A stretch of DNA of 64,000 bases from the NCBI RefSeq assembly GCF_011320225.1, contig NZ_JAAOEN010000003.1, positions 496,001 to 560,000 on the forward strand, written 5' to 3'. Numbering within the stretch: the stretch's first letter is position 1; the number at the start of each line of letters is the position of its first letter. The translations under genes were made by a program, and so were the position numbers. This DNA is from Phytoactinopolyspora limicola (GTDB taxonomy: Bacteria > Actinomycetota > Actinomycetes > Jiangellales > Jiangellaceae). A model generated the notes under the pieces. The model searched no databases and had not been told where the DNA came from. It worked only from the letters and a program-made list of their open reading frames with translations. This document shows positions 1 to 8,922 of the stretch, one piece after another.

Positions 1-647
1 ATTGACGGCGGTCGAGAGCAGACCGGATGCAGCCACACCCGAGGTGATCAACCAGAAGAATGGCGTCCGCACGGCCTGCCGGACGGTAGCGCCCGTCTCA
101 CGTCGCTGCTCCCTGGCTTGTTCACCGACCCGCACCCGACCGTCGGGAAACTGCCCTAAAGCCGACGGGCGATCACGCATACCGAGCAGTGCAATCGGGA
201 TGACTATCACCCAGATGGCCAGCCCCTCGACCACCCAAGCCAACCGCCAGCCGTAGTTGGCGATGAACCCTTCCATGATCAGCGGCGTCATGGAAATCCC
301 GCGGTGAGCCCGACGATCTCGGTGACGAGGGCCATGAGCAGCAGCACCGCGCCGAATACCGCACCAATCGTGGCCATGGTCCGCCGGATGCCGTAGCGGT
401 CAAGGGCGCGGCCGATCCATGGCATCGCCACGGCGCCCGCCAGTGTGCCGATCAGATAGGCGGTGGAGATCGCCGACCGGGAAATACCCAGATCGGCGAT
501 CAACGGATCGATGAACACCGAGACGCCAGCTGTCTGTCCCGGCCCGGTCGCCGCCAACGCCAGGGTGGAGTAGACGACGATATGCCACCCGTAGAAGCCG
601 GTTGGCGACCTCGACGTGCGCGGCCGGATCAGGGTCGAGATGGGCAC
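1..647 (-). pseudogene. MFS transporter, frameshifted, 3' end outside window
   Basis: This is the N-terminal half of a major facilitator permease of the OFA/MCT-like kind, reading leftward out of the window. A GTG start at 647 is preceded by GAAGGA at good spacing. The opening GFYGWHIVVYSTLALAATGP and the loop IGRALDRYGIRRT are typical of this group. The frame reads into a stop at 288-290 just after VGLTAGFP. Continuing from about position 299 in the neighbouring frame gives MTPLIMEGFIANYGWRL, WVVEGLAIWVIVIP and TPFFWLITSG, which is normal MFS sequence up to the window edge. One missing G near 298-301 explains the break. It is either a real null mutation or a base-calling error. Substrate cannot be inferred. 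Confidence 0.75.
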
Positions 648-807
648 ACTGATTCCTTCGTGGTCGTACTCTCCTGGCTGGCGGTCGCCGTGCTCCCGCA
701 CTATCAGCCGCGGTCAGTTGGACAGCGTCGTCCACAGTTCATGGGATTGTGCTTGCGGCGAGAGAGTTCTTACCGGGCTCGCCGCTGCGGCGTTGGCCGG
801 GCCACCG

Positions 808-2391
808 TCACACCTCGACCTCGCCAGCCACCAAGGACTCCAACTGCAGGTCCGGATGCCTGCGCTGAACCGACGAGAGCCGCCATTTATCACTGAACAA
901 AGCCAACCACGCACCGTCGGTACGCTCAGCCACTTCCACGTCATGTTCGGCATCTAACGCGTCGCGATCTTCCGGCCGGGTCCGACGGGCCAACGAATAC
1001 CCGAGAGGTTCCAACTGGATCGGCGCACCGAATTCATGCTCCATCCGGTGCGCGGCCACGTCGAACTGCAATGGCCCGACCGCCGCCAGAATCGGCGCGG
1101 CGTCACCGCGCAGGTCAGACCGGAGCACCTGCACCACACCCTCGTGATCCAACTGCTCGATGCCCTTGCGGAACTGTTTGGCTTTGCCCGTGTTCGCCAC
1201 CCGGCAGACCGCGAAATTCTCCGGTGCGAACGACGGCATTCCGGGGAACTCGACCGGAGCCTCCCGATCATGCAACGTGTCCCCCGGCCGTAGTGCCGAG
1301 GCGTTCACCAGGCCAACGATGTCTCCTGGATAGGCGACGTCGATCGTGTCTCGGTCACGGCCGAAGATCGCCTGGGCGTATTTGGTGGTGAACGGCCGTC
1401 CGGTGGCCGCATGAGTCACCACCGAGCCACGCTCGAACCGGCCCGAGCACACCCGGACGAACGCCACCCGATCCCGGTGGGCCCGGTCCATGCCCGCCTG
1501 CACCTTGAACACCAGCCCCGAGAAGGCAGCGTCCAGTGCCCGAGGGATACCTTGGTTGTCGGGCCGCGGCGACGGTGCCGGCGCAAGCTTCACCAGCACG
1601 TCCAGCAGCTGCCGCACGCCGATATTGGCGACCGCGGCACCGAACAGCAGCGGCGTGGTCTTGCCCGCCAGGAACGACGATTCATCGTACTCGTCCAGCA
1701 GCTCGGCTTCCTCGACCGCTGCCACCCAGGCATCGTCGAACTCGCGCTCGGCCTCGCCCGGCTCGAGCTGACGCTCGACCGAGCGGCGCGCGCCTCCCGG
1801 CGCACGCTCGAAGGCGATCATGTGCCCAGCCCCACGATCGAGCACGCCGGCAAACTCGCCGGCGATCCCTACCGGCCAGTTCAGCGGCGTCGGCCTAAGG
1901 CCGATCCGCTCCTCCAGCTGATCACACAGCGCCAACGCGTCCAGGCCCGGGCGGTCCCACTTGTTGATGAAGGTGATGACCGGCACACCACGATGCCGAC
2001 ACACGTCGAACAGCTTCAGGGTCTGCGGCTCCAACCCCTTGGCGGCATCGAGCAACATGACAGCGCAGTCGACCGCGGCCAACACCCGATACGTATCTTC
2101 GGAGAAATCCGCGTGCCCGGGGGTGTCCAGCAGATTGATCACAGCGTCGTGGTACTCGAACTGCAAGGCCGCGGACGTGATGGAAATGCCCCGCGCCTGC
2201 TCCATCTCCATCCAGTCCGACACCACACCCTTGCGCCCGCCTTTGCCGTGCACCGCGCCGGCCTCAGCAATCACCCGCGCGTGCAACGCCAACGCCTCGG
2301 TCAACGTCGACTTGCCCGCATCCGGGTGACTGATCACCGCGAACGTACGACGACGTGTCGCCTCGGCGTCTACCCCAGCGACCGAGTTCAT
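808..2391 (-). CDS. prfC: Peptide chain release factor 3
   Basis: Translational GTPase of 527 aa that recycles class-1 release factors RF1 and RF2 from the ribosome after termination. Diagnostic motifs are a P-loop SHPDAGKST at residues 21-29, the RGISIT switch region near 68-72, DTPGHADF at 89-96 and NKWD at 143-146. An RF3-type C-terminal domain follows, and the length is normal for the family. The start codon overlaps the stop of the upstream merR-type gene (ATGA) and is preceded by GGAGG, so the two are translationally coupled. Pairing with a MerR regulator is unusual for a housekeeping translation factor. Confidence 0.97.
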   Translation of the reverse strand: MNSVAGVDAEATRRRTFAVISHPDAGKSTLTEALALHARVIAEAGAVHGKGGRKGVVSDWMEMEQARGISITSAALQFEYHDAVINLLDTPGHADFSEDTYRVLAAVDCAVMLLDAAKGLEPQTLKLFDVCRHRGVPVITFINKWDRPGLDALALCDQLEERIGLRPTPLNWPVGIAGEFAGVLDRGAGHMIAFERAPGGARRSVERQLEPGEAEREFDDAWVAAVEEAELLDEYDESSFLAGKTTPLLFGAAVANIGVRQLLDVLVKLAPAPSPRPDNQGIPRALDAAFSGLVFKVQAGMDRAHRDRVAFVRVCSGRFERGSVVTHAATGRPFTTKYAQAIFGRDRDTIDVAYPGDIVGLVNASALRPGDTLHDREAPVEFPGMPSFAPENFAVCRVANTGKAKQFRKGIEQLDHEGVVQVLRSDLRGDAAPILAAVGPLQFDVAAHRMEHEFGAPIQLEPLGYSLARRTRPEDRDALDAEHDVEVAERTDGAWLALFSDKWRLSSVQRRHPDLQLESLVAGEVEV

Positions 2392-2804
2392 CGAACCTCC
2401 TTGACCCGCCGCCGCTGCCGCGAGATCTCACCACGCAGATCCGCCGCGAACGACTCGGCAATCTCCAGCTGATTTCGCAGATCAGCGCACCGCTCCTGGG
2501 CAAGGACGCGAAACGTCACCAGGCGTTCGATCAACTCCGCATGCAACTCCGGGGCCGCGTCCGGCTCGTCGAGCCGATCCAAGACACCCAAGAGTTCACC
2601 CATCTCCTCCAGCGAAAACTCCAGTGTCTTCATCCGCTTCACCAGACGTAGCCGCGCCACGTCCGGTTCTGTATACAGACGGAACCGGCCGGTAGTCCGG
2701 GCGGACGGGCGCACCAAACCCACTTCTTCGTAGTACCGAATGGTGCGTAAGGACAGCCCGACCCGCTCGGCGACCTCACCGATCTGCATGTGCTGCAACG
2801 ACAC
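2388..2804 (-). CDS. MerR-family transcriptional regulator
   Basis: One-component regulator of about 138 aa. The N-terminal winged helix-turn-helix reads MQIGEVAERVGLSLRTIRYY, followed by EEVGLVRP and the wing GRFRLYTEPDVARL. A dimerisation coiled coil (MKTLEFSLEEMGELLGVLDRL onward) and a long charged C-terminal helix complete it. No metal-binding cysteines are visible, so it is not of the ZntR or CueR type. The GTG at 2804 is chosen because GAGAGG lies six bases upstream; the ATG at 2789, at the conserved MQIGEV, is the alternative. Its last codon overlaps prfC by four bases, so it probably controls its own transcript including prfC. Confidence 0.88.
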   Translation of the reverse strand: MSLQHMQIGEVAERVGLSLRTIRYYEEVGLVRPSARTTGRFRLYTEPDVARLRLVKRMKTLEFSLEEMGELLGVLDRLDEPDAAPELHAELIERLVTFRVLAQERCADLRNQLEIAESFAADLRGEISRQRRRVKEVR

Positions 2805-3045
2805 GACGGACCTCTCGACAACCACGACCACAAGCGGCCAATGTTACCCCGCGTAAGACTCACCGACGAACGTCGCCCGGCTAGCAGGCCGTCATGCCAC
2901 GCATTACGCAACCTTCCATAACGTTAGAGTAGACTTCGCCGACATGCACGCCGTCCTGCGCCCGCTGGTCGATGCTCCTCGGTACCGCGCAGCGACCGCC
3001 CTCATTCGGCGGCGCGGTGACATGGGGCCAGTCTGTTGGCCTTCA

Positions 3046-4911
3046 TCACGGTGTGCGGCGGCGGATCACCATGGTTGCCGCTACGCCGAGAACGATTCCC
3101 ACCAGCCCGGCACCGACGATCCATGCCCAGGACCGCTCATTCGAGCCCGTTGAATCAGACGCGTCGAAGTCTGGCACGTCGGCGGGATCACCGTAGTTTC
3201 CCTGCCGATCCAACGTGCTGCCGTCCGCCCAGCCTCCTCCGACGTCACAGTTCATCCGGTCCCGCGCCGAAACTCCGTCCAGCTCCATAGTCAGGGAGCG
3301 AGACGACGCTGTCGTGCCGTCCGGAACATCCGCGTCGGGCACGTGTAACCCGCCATCCGCGCGGCTACGCTCGAGCACTGAATCGAGTAGGTAATTCGCC
3401 AACGCCAAGCCGTCCAGAGCTTGATTGGCGGTGAATTCGGTCAGCACGCGGGCGGCGTCGGCGTCGTCTCCAGCCTCATAGGCGGCCTCAGCCTGCTCCA
3501 GCACGTCCGGCCACTCCCCTACAACATCCGCCTCGAAGCCCTCAAGAGCCGCAGTCACCTCGGCCAAGTACTGCTCCGGCCGAGCACATGTCGCGTACAT
3601 CAGCCGCTTGTACGTTTGGGTGGCGTACTCGGTGGCCTCCTGCTCGGCGTACTCCGGATTCAAGTAACTGGCCGCCGCGCCTGAAGTGAGGTAACGGTGC
3701 TGGGTGTACTCGACCGGGAGATCATCGGTGCCGATGGCGATCGGAATGTACGGCGCGGTGACGGCCGCGGTGCTAGCTACCCAGAGCGTGGCCAGCTCGG
3801 GCCGGGCCAAGTCATCCCGGAGTTCGGCCACATGGCCGTAGCCGCTGCGATCGTCGGACCAACGCGGATCACGGACCAGCCGCATCATGTCTTCCAGGGT
3901 GACCGGGGCGAGCTCCTCCAACTCCGCTTCCAACGAGATCGGATTCCGGTATGGCGCCGGGTCATCCGGGTCCGCGACCGCGCCCACCTCGAACTCGGCG
4001 GTGGGAAACTCCTGCTGATAGACGGCTTGAAGGTCGAATACCTCGTCGGATTCGGGGTCATACCACCCTTGATCGACGGCGAAACTCACCAGATTGGCCG
4101 AGCCAAGGAAATCGGGATGTGCCCCCTCGACCGCCTCGACTGGGAACTCCCGGATGTATCCGGGATACGACACACGCACGTCGTCCGGGCCGAGTCGCTC
4201 AGCCGCCCACAGCCCTTCCCCACCCGAATACTGGATGAAGATCCAACCTTCGTGCTCATCGGCGAACATGTGCGAGTTGCCACCGTAGGTGGTGTACCCG
4301 TGCTCGTCGATGAGCTCTCCTAGGATCTCCACCGCCTGCCGTGCCGTGGTGGCCCGTTCCATCGCGATGCGCGAGAGGTCAGAGTAGCTTGGTCCAGTCT
4401 GGTCGAGAGGAGTCATGTCCCACAGTTCCTCACGCGAGTTAGACCAGACATCTCGTGCGGCGACGTTGTGTTCGTTCAGCCCGCCGTTGGTCAATGGAGC
4501 TGGGAACCCAGCGAACTCGGAATAGTTCGACGTAATGTATCTCGCCGTCTCGCTGACCTGGGGGATCTCACTGAGCTGACCCGGCATGTCGGCCTCCTCG
4601 GTAGCTCCCACCGTGACGGTGGAACCTTCCGGGTGGCTTTGTCGCGGCACGATCTCTACCCAGTGGCTGGACGGCTCGTGGCCGAATCCGCCAATGAGCA
4701 CCTGCCCATCAGCGGTGTGATTCTTACCAACGTAGAAGGCGATGCTCTTGTCCGGGTCTGCGTCCCACGGTCCATCCATCGTTCGCTCTACGTCGCCAAC
4801 CGGGCCCGGTGGCGCCTGGTCGGTGGCGGTGGCCATCGCAGCCATGGACATCGTCCCGACCCCGGTAACCACGACATACGTAAGCACGTGGGACAACAGA
4901 CGTCGTTGCAT
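3046..4911 (-). CDS. Secreted, membrane-anchored C69-family (PepD-like) peptidase with Ser at the nucleophile position
   Basis: Protein of 621 aa with an N-terminal signal peptide (about residues 1-30) and a C-terminal membrane anchor (AWIVGAGLVGIVLGVAATMV then RRR), so the body should face outside. The core resembles the U34/C69 dipeptidases, N-terminal-nucleophile hydrolases. VGKNHTADGQVLIGGFGHE matches the family VGK-ADG region, and GLNEHNVA, EILGELIDEHGY and the GWIFIQYSGGEGLWAAERL stretch match the fold. In typical members the nucleophile Cys precedes this as C-T-x-F-x-V-G. Here the aligned residue is Ser56 (SIAFYVG), so the enzyme may use serine or be inactive. The ATG at 4911 is preferred; a TTG lies directly before it. 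Confidence 0.8.
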   Translation of the reverse strand: MQRRLLSHVLTYVVVTGVGTMSMAAMATATDQAPPGPVGDVERTMDGPWDADPDKSIAFYVGKNHTADGQVLIGGFGHEPSSHWVEIVPRQSHPEGSTVTVGATEEADMPGQLSEIPQVSETARYITSNYSEFAGFPAPLTNGGLNEHNVAARDVWSNSREELWDMTPLDQTGPSYSDLSRIAMERATTARQAVEILGELIDEHGYTTYGGNSHMFADEHEGWIFIQYSGGEGLWAAERLGPDDVRVSYPGYIREFPVEAVEGAHPDFLGSANLVSFAVDQGWYDPESDEVFDLQAVYQQEFPTAEFEVGAVADPDDPAPYRNPISLEAELEELAPVTLEDMMRLVRDPRWSDDRSGYGHVAELRDDLARPELATLWVASTAAVTAPYIPIAIGTDDLPVEYTQHRYLTSGAAASYLNPEYAEQEATEYATQTYKRLMYATCARPEQYLAEVTAALEGFEADVVGEWPDVLEQAEAAYEAGDDADAARVLTEFTANQALDGLALANYLLDSVLERSRADGGLHVPDADVPDGTTASSRSLTMELDGVSARDRMNCDVGGGWADGSTLDRQGNYGDPADVPDFDASDSTGSNERSWAWIVGAGLVGIVLGVAATMVIRRRTP

Positions 4912-5350
4912 CAAGGATGCAGCTCCTCACTGACTGGACGCCCGGCACTGATCGCACCGCGACGCCTTGGCGGTTCACAATGGTGTGTCACCCATCCGCA
5001 TCGCCGCAGGTCAACACGCGAACGCAACGGACCATCCGGCGAGCGTCAGGTCACAGCTGGGGCAAGAGAAACCTGCCCGTCAGGAGCAACCTATTACGTG
5101 ACAACTGACACAATTCTCTCATGCCGAGAATGACATCCGCTCAGCGGCAGTTCCGGAGGCGCCAGCGTGAGCACAGCAACGGGCGCGTCGTCGCCGTTCC
5201 TTTCCCTGGCCGAAGACCATACTCCCCACCGCGGAGAGCACCACGTTCCGGTCATCTCTGATCATCATGGCGCTGGCCGGGAGCGTCCTGGCAGCGATAC
5301 ACGGTCACGGCCCAAACCGCCACCGTCCAGCTCGCATCGGGCCGTGAGAT
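4912..5350. other. Intergenic stretch with a D-threonine-aldolase-like scrap
   Basis: No intact gene is recognised here. On the minus strand at about 5220-5258 the reading DDRNVVLSAVGSM closely matches [13 protein letters not shown] of the intact aldolase-like gene near 10.7 kb. The DNA is about 29/33 identical there (5228-5260 against the 10.72 kb copy). It appears to be a remnant of a second aldolase gene. The remainder should contain the promoter of the peptidase gene, but no clear hexamers were found. Confidence 0.4.
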
Positions 5351-5354
5351 ACCG

Positions 5355-6083
5355 GCATGGACCTACGACGGCCGGCTACCGGGTCCGCCCATTACCGCTG
5401 TGGATTCGTCTGTGTCCCATCTCCGATGGCACGTTCATCGCGCGGCCTAAATACTTCGGCGATTCAGCTGCCGCTGGATGCCCATCCGGAGTTCTTCACA
5501 CACCACCAGGCGGCCTGGCTACCCATCGGGTGCTTCGTGATCCGGTCCCGGGACCGCCTCGTGCTGGTCGACGCAGGTCTCGGCCCCGAGCTGCAGGAAC
5601 TGCCGCACGGCATGTATCTCGTTGGTGGCCAGCTGATCACCGGGCTGCGTGCCCTAGGGATCGGCGCGGGTGATTGGCAGCACTTCGTCGACGGCCATGG
5701 TCATATGGCCGATCACGTCCGGGAAGGGCTCCGCGCCGGTTCTCGCCACTCCCGCATCGAGCAGGTCGACAAAGACGCTACCGTCGCCCCAGGCGTCATG
5801 CTCCTGCTCACGCCCGGCCACACCCCCGGGCATATCTGCGTCGTCGTCGCCTCCGGCAGAGCGCGCACTGCTGATGGGTGATGCGATCACCTGTCCCATT
5901 CAGCTCGACGAACCGACGTGGCACTCTATGGGCGACGTCGACCCACCGTTGGCCGCCCGTACCCGTGAGGTCCTCTGGCGAGAGCTCGAAGACGAACGGA
6001 CGGTTGGAACCGCAGCACACTTCCCCGAACTCCGATTCGGCCGAGTTCGCCCCGGAACCACTCGCCGCTGGGTGACTGGATAG
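5355..6083 (+). pseudogene. Metallo-beta-lactamase-fold hydrolase, decayed
   Basis: Three reading frames must be joined to recover the protein. ISDGTFIARPKYFGDS (to about 5466) continues one frame over as LDAHPEFFTHHQAAWLPIGC and ends in LLTPGHTPGHICVVV. After a further shift near 5850 it continues as ERALLMGDAITCPIQLDEPT, then HSMGDVDP and GTAAHFPELRFGRV, to the stop at 6083. The segment that should carry the HxHxDH zinc motif is absent: LRALGIGAG runs straight into DWQHFVDGHGHMADHVR, which implies an in-frame internal deletion of roughly 45 codons. With two frameshifts and no catalytic motif, it cannot make an active enzyme. Confidence 0.85.
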
Positions 6084-6113
6084 TGCTTCGTCCCGAGAGA
6101 CAACCACCAATAC

Positions 6114-6145
6114 GATGGGCCGGCGCCACTCGGCGCCGGCCCATC
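6114..6145. terminator. Strong bidirectional hairpin between convergent genes
   Basis: A perfect 14-bp stem, GATGGGCCGGCGCC paired with GGCGCCGGCCCATC, encloses the tetraloop ACTC. It sits between the end of the decayed metallo-hydrolase gene (+) and the cold-shock gene (-). No long U-tract follows on either side, which is common in high-GC terminators. Confidence 0.8.
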
Positions 6146-6185
6146 GTCTGTGGTTCGTCTGTGCTAGGCGTTAACCGCCGGTAGC

Positions 6186-6386
6186 TTAGAGCGGACGGAC
6201 GCCGGTGGCCTGCGGGCCCTTCGCGCCCTGCGCCACCTCGAACTCCACCGGCTGGTTCTCTTCGAGGCTACGGAACCCGTCGCCGTCGATCTCGGAATAG
6301 TGGACGAAAACGTCCGGTCCCTCTTCCCGAGCGATGAACCCGAAGCCCTTCTCCGCGTTGAACCACTTCACTGTTCCCTGTGCCAT
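6186..6386 (-). CDS. csp: Cold-shock domain protein (CspA family)
   Basis: Small single-domain nucleic-acid-binding protein of 66 aa, an RNA chaperone. The RNP1-like motif KGFGFI and the RNP2-like motif DVFVHYSEI are intact, and the protein begins [24 protein letters not shown] lies six bases before the ATG. The upstream region of about 240 bp has no gene on this strand and probably carries the long 5' leader usual for cold-shock mRNAs. A partial copy of this gene lies at 8.82-8.87 kb. Confidence 0.96.
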   Translation of the reverse strand: MAQGTVKWFNAEKGFGFIAREEGPDVFVHYSEIDGDGFRSLEENQPVEFEVAQGAKGPQATGVRPL

Positions 6387-6631
6387 GTTTGCTCCTTACA
6401 GGGCTGGATACGGGCACGCACCGTGCGTACCCTGGTCCGCCTAGACGCGCCCTTCCAGGTCCCTGAAAGCAAGCCGCGCCCGCAACGAAAGTTATGTGCG
6501 AGCGTGTAGAAACACGAACACTCAAAACCTTGACCCAAACAGTAGAACACCGCGCGGCTCAGATCCATTCCCGGGTTCCGCATCGTCTTGGCCACCGGAA
6601 GACGAGGCTGGCCAGGACGCCCGCGTGCGGG

Positions 6632-7015
6632 TCAGGTATTCATCGCGGCTCGGTCGGACTCACTGCGCAAGACGCAGAACTCGTTGCCTTCAGGGTCGGC
6701 CAGGATGGCCCAGCCCGAACCATCGGGATTCCGGTGATCGGCAACGAACGTGGCACCGTGCCCGATCAGCCGTTCCACCTCCTGCTCACGCGAGGTCTCC
6801 GGCCGCAAGCACAGATGGAGTCTGTTCTTGACCGTCTTACCCTCGGGTACTTGGTTGAAGTGGAGCACGGGCCCCTCCGCCAGCAGCACCTGAGCCTCCG
6901 GGTCACCCGGCCCGTCCTCCGGATGCAACGGACGTCCTGTCACATTGCTCCAGAACCGAGCCAGCTCGTAGGGATCCGCACAGTCAATCGCCACGTTCTG
7001 CACAACCGAGACCAT
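6632..7015 (-). CDS. VOC-family (glyoxalase-like) protein
   Basis: Single-domain protein of 127 aa with the glyoxalase/bleomycin-resistance fold. It opens with VQNVAIDCADPYELARFWSN, has a central LHLCLRPETSREQEVERL and closes with WAILADPEGNEFCVL, the standard order of the Glyoxalase_6-type domain. The metal-ligand positions (His/Glu) seem partly kept. Substrate cannot be told. It stands alone, upstream of and divergent from the serine hydrolase gene. Confidence 0.88.
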   Translation of the reverse strand: MVSVVQNVAIDCADPYELARFWSNVTGRPLHPEDGPGDPEAQVLLAEGPVLHFNQVPEGKTVKNRLHLCLRPETSREQEVERLIGHGATFVADHRNPDGSGWAILADPEGNEFCVLRSESDRAAMNT

Positions 7016-7241
7016 GAGGGCAACTCTTTCCGATCAGCACGGATAGTGCCATCGCTTTTTAACGCGTCTACATCGCCATCCGCATCCGGGTGTGTTGCCG
7101 CTGAGAGATGCCGCATTGTCGGTGTGAACCATCCTCCCCGTCATGGATCGTCGTAGAGGCCGTCGTGAACCATCCGGCAGCCCGGTTACCGTGAGCGGTA
7201 GATCGTTTCGACCACGCTGTTCGCACGGCCGAGAGGACACC

Positions 7242-8831
7242 ATGTCGACGGAGCACCTGGACACCGCGCTCGAGGACGAGCTGGACGCGGTGTTTGGCCA
7301 GTACACCGCTGCGAACCAGGCCAAAGGGCTCGTCTATGGACTGGTCGGCCCGCAAGGGCTGGTGCACAGCGCGGGGTTCGGCGTCGTCGACGACGCCGGC
7401 ACCGTCCCCGACGCGGACACGGTGTTCCCGATCGCGTCGATGTCCAAGAGCTTCGTGGCGGCCGCCGCGCTGCTGGCCCACGACCGGGGCCTGGTGAACC
7501 TGGATGCGCCGATCACGGACTTCTTCAGCGAGTTCTCCGCTTCCGGCACCTTCGACGACCCGTGCGACCCGCCGACCATCCGGATGCTGCTGAGCATGAC
7601 CGGCGGACTGACCGAGGACAACGCCTGGGTCGATCCGTTCATCGGCAAGCCGGTGCCCGAACTGCTCCAGCAGATTTCCCAGGGCCTCACCTATAGCAAC
7701 GTTCCAGGATCGGTCTTCGAGTACTCCAATGTCGGATTCACACTGGCCGGCCTGGCCGTGGGACGCGCCGTCGGGACACGTATCGAAGACTTCGTCCACC
7801 AGGAACTGCTAACCCCACTCGGTCTGAGCTCCACCTGGTTCGACAACAGCGCGCCCGATGGCGGCCCGGTCCGCGCCACCGGCTATACGCTGGACTCGGA
7901 AGGCAACTGGGTCGGCTACCCACCCGCGCGGTCCGATGCGTTCGCCGCCGCCGGCGGAATGCAGAGCACGGTGCGTGACCTCGCCGTATGGGTCACGTGG
8001 CTGGGGGCGGCCTTCCGGACGCCGTCCGACCCGGCCAGCGGCCCCGTCTCACGGGCGTCCCGGCGGGACATGCAGCGGATACATTCGCTGATCCTGCCCA
8101 GCCTCGCCACCCGGGCCAACGGGCTGTGGAAGCTCTCCGTCGGGGGGTATGGCCTGGGGCTGGTCGTGCTCGAGGATCTGAATCGCGGGACCGTCGTCAC
8201 GCACAGCGGCGGGCTTCCCGGGTTCGTGCTGAACATGATCTGGCATCCGGACTCCGGGCACGGCATCGTGGTTCTCACCAACAGCCACCGCGGCAACCCT
8301 GCCGTGCTGGCCGAGGAGGCTCTCTTCCGGGTACTCGACCGCCACAAGACGCCGGCCCGCACCGTCCGGTTGTGGCCCGCGACCCAGGAGCTGTGCCGCG
8401 CCGCCGAAGATCTGATCCGGTCTTGGGACGACGACCTGGCCGAGCGCATCTTCGCCGAGAACATCGACTTCGATCGTCCGGTGGCCGAGCGCCGCGCCGA
8501 GATCGAGCAGTTCGTCGACGAGATCGGGCCGCTGGCGCCACGCCGGGCGGTGCCGGACGTACTGTCCGCGGCCACCCCGGCGGACGTGACGTGGGCGATC
8601 CCCGGAACCGATGGCGAACTGCACTGCATGATTCACCTGACCCCGGTGCAGCCACCCCGGATTCAGCAGTTCGCGGTACGCGCGATCCGGTACGACACAC
8701 CTCGTAGCGCACGGCCGACCGTCGTCGCGCCGTCGCGTCCCGGCCTCGGCGGGCCCGTTCTCAGTTCGATGCCCAATACCCGGGTCAAGTGGCCGGACTC
8801 CGCCGCCGACCCGTCGTCGAGCTCGGAATAG
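7242..8831 (+). CDS. Serine hydrolase of the beta-lactamase/PBP-C family
   Basis: Cytoplasmic-looking protein of 529 aa without a signal peptide. The three signatures of the class-C serine hydrolases are present: SMSK at 66-69 (nucleophile Ser66, Lys69), YSN at 161-163 and HSGG at 321-324. A C-terminal extension of about 170 aa follows, as in some esterase or D-aminopeptidase-like members. The ATG at 7242 has GAGAGG upstream. The last residues and the TAG stop fall in DNA that matches the cold-shock gene at 6.3 kb, so the original C-terminus was probably replaced or truncated by rearrangement. Confidence 0.88.
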   Translation: MSTEHLDTALEDELDAVFGQYTAANQAKGLVYGLVGPQGLVHSAGFGVVDDAGTVPDADTVFPIASMSKSFVAAAALLAHDRGLVNLDAPITDFFSEFSASGTFDDPCDPPTIRMLLSMTGGLTEDNAWVDPFIGKPVPELLQQISQGLTYSNVPGSVFEYSNVGFTLAGLAVGRAVGTRIEDFVHQELLTPLGLSSTWFDNSAPDGGPVRATGYTLDSEGNWVGYPPARSDAFAAAGGMQSTVRDLAVWVTWLGAAFRTPSDPASGPVSRASRRDMQRIHSLILPSLATRANGLWKLSVGGYGLGLVVLEDLNRGTVVTHSGGLPGFVLNMIWHPDSGHGIVVLTNSHRGNPAVLAEEALFRVLDRHKTPARTVRLWPATQELCRAAEDLIRSWDDDLAERIFAENIDFDRPVAERRAEIEQFVDEIGPLAPRRAVPDVLSAATPADVTWAIPGTDGELHCMIHLTPVQPPRIQQFAVRAIRYDTPRSARPTVVAPSRPGLGGPVLSSMPNTRVKWPDSAADPSSSSE

Positions 8832-8875
8832 TGGACGACGACGTCCGGCCCCCTCACCCCGAGCGATGGACCGGA
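8819..8875 (-). pseudogene. Fragment of a cold-shock gene
   Basis: On the minus strand this segment reads GVRGPDVVVHYSELDD, against [16 protein letters not shown] in the intact cold-shock protein at 6.19-6.39 kb. The DNA of the two is nearly identical over about 50 bases (for example CTCGGAATAGTGGACGA). Only the middle of the gene is present. It supplies the stop codon of the serine hydrolase and abuts the tRNA fragment. Confidence 0.8.
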
Positions 8876-8876
8876 G

Positions 8877-8922
8877 CCTGTCAAGGCGGAGGTCGCGGGT
8901 TCAAGTCCCGTCAGGACCGCCA
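8877..8922 (+). pseudogene. 3' part of a tRNA-Asp(GTC) gene, likely old attachment site
   Basis: The sequence begins in the anticodon loop (CCTGTCAAGG, anticodon GTC) and runs through the variable region, T-arm (GCGGG TTCAAGT CCCGT) and acceptor strand CAGGACC to GCCA. The 5' half (acceptor 5' strand, D-arm) is missing: the upstream bases match a cold-shock gene instead. A tRNA 3' segment starting in the anticodon loop and lying next to an integrase is the usual form of an attL/attR duplicate. Confidence 0.85.

Noticed and set aside
1411-2472. Long plus-strand open frame opposite prfC
   Set aside because: It is antisense to a clear release factor 3 gene, has Arg/Pro/His-rich content with no family resemblance, and arises from high-GC codon bias.
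2944-3153. Small plus-strand frame starting MHAVLRPLVDAPRYRAA
   Set aside because: The opening loosely recalls sensor-domain proteins, but it ends quickly inside the peptidase gene on the other strand and no further similarity is visible.
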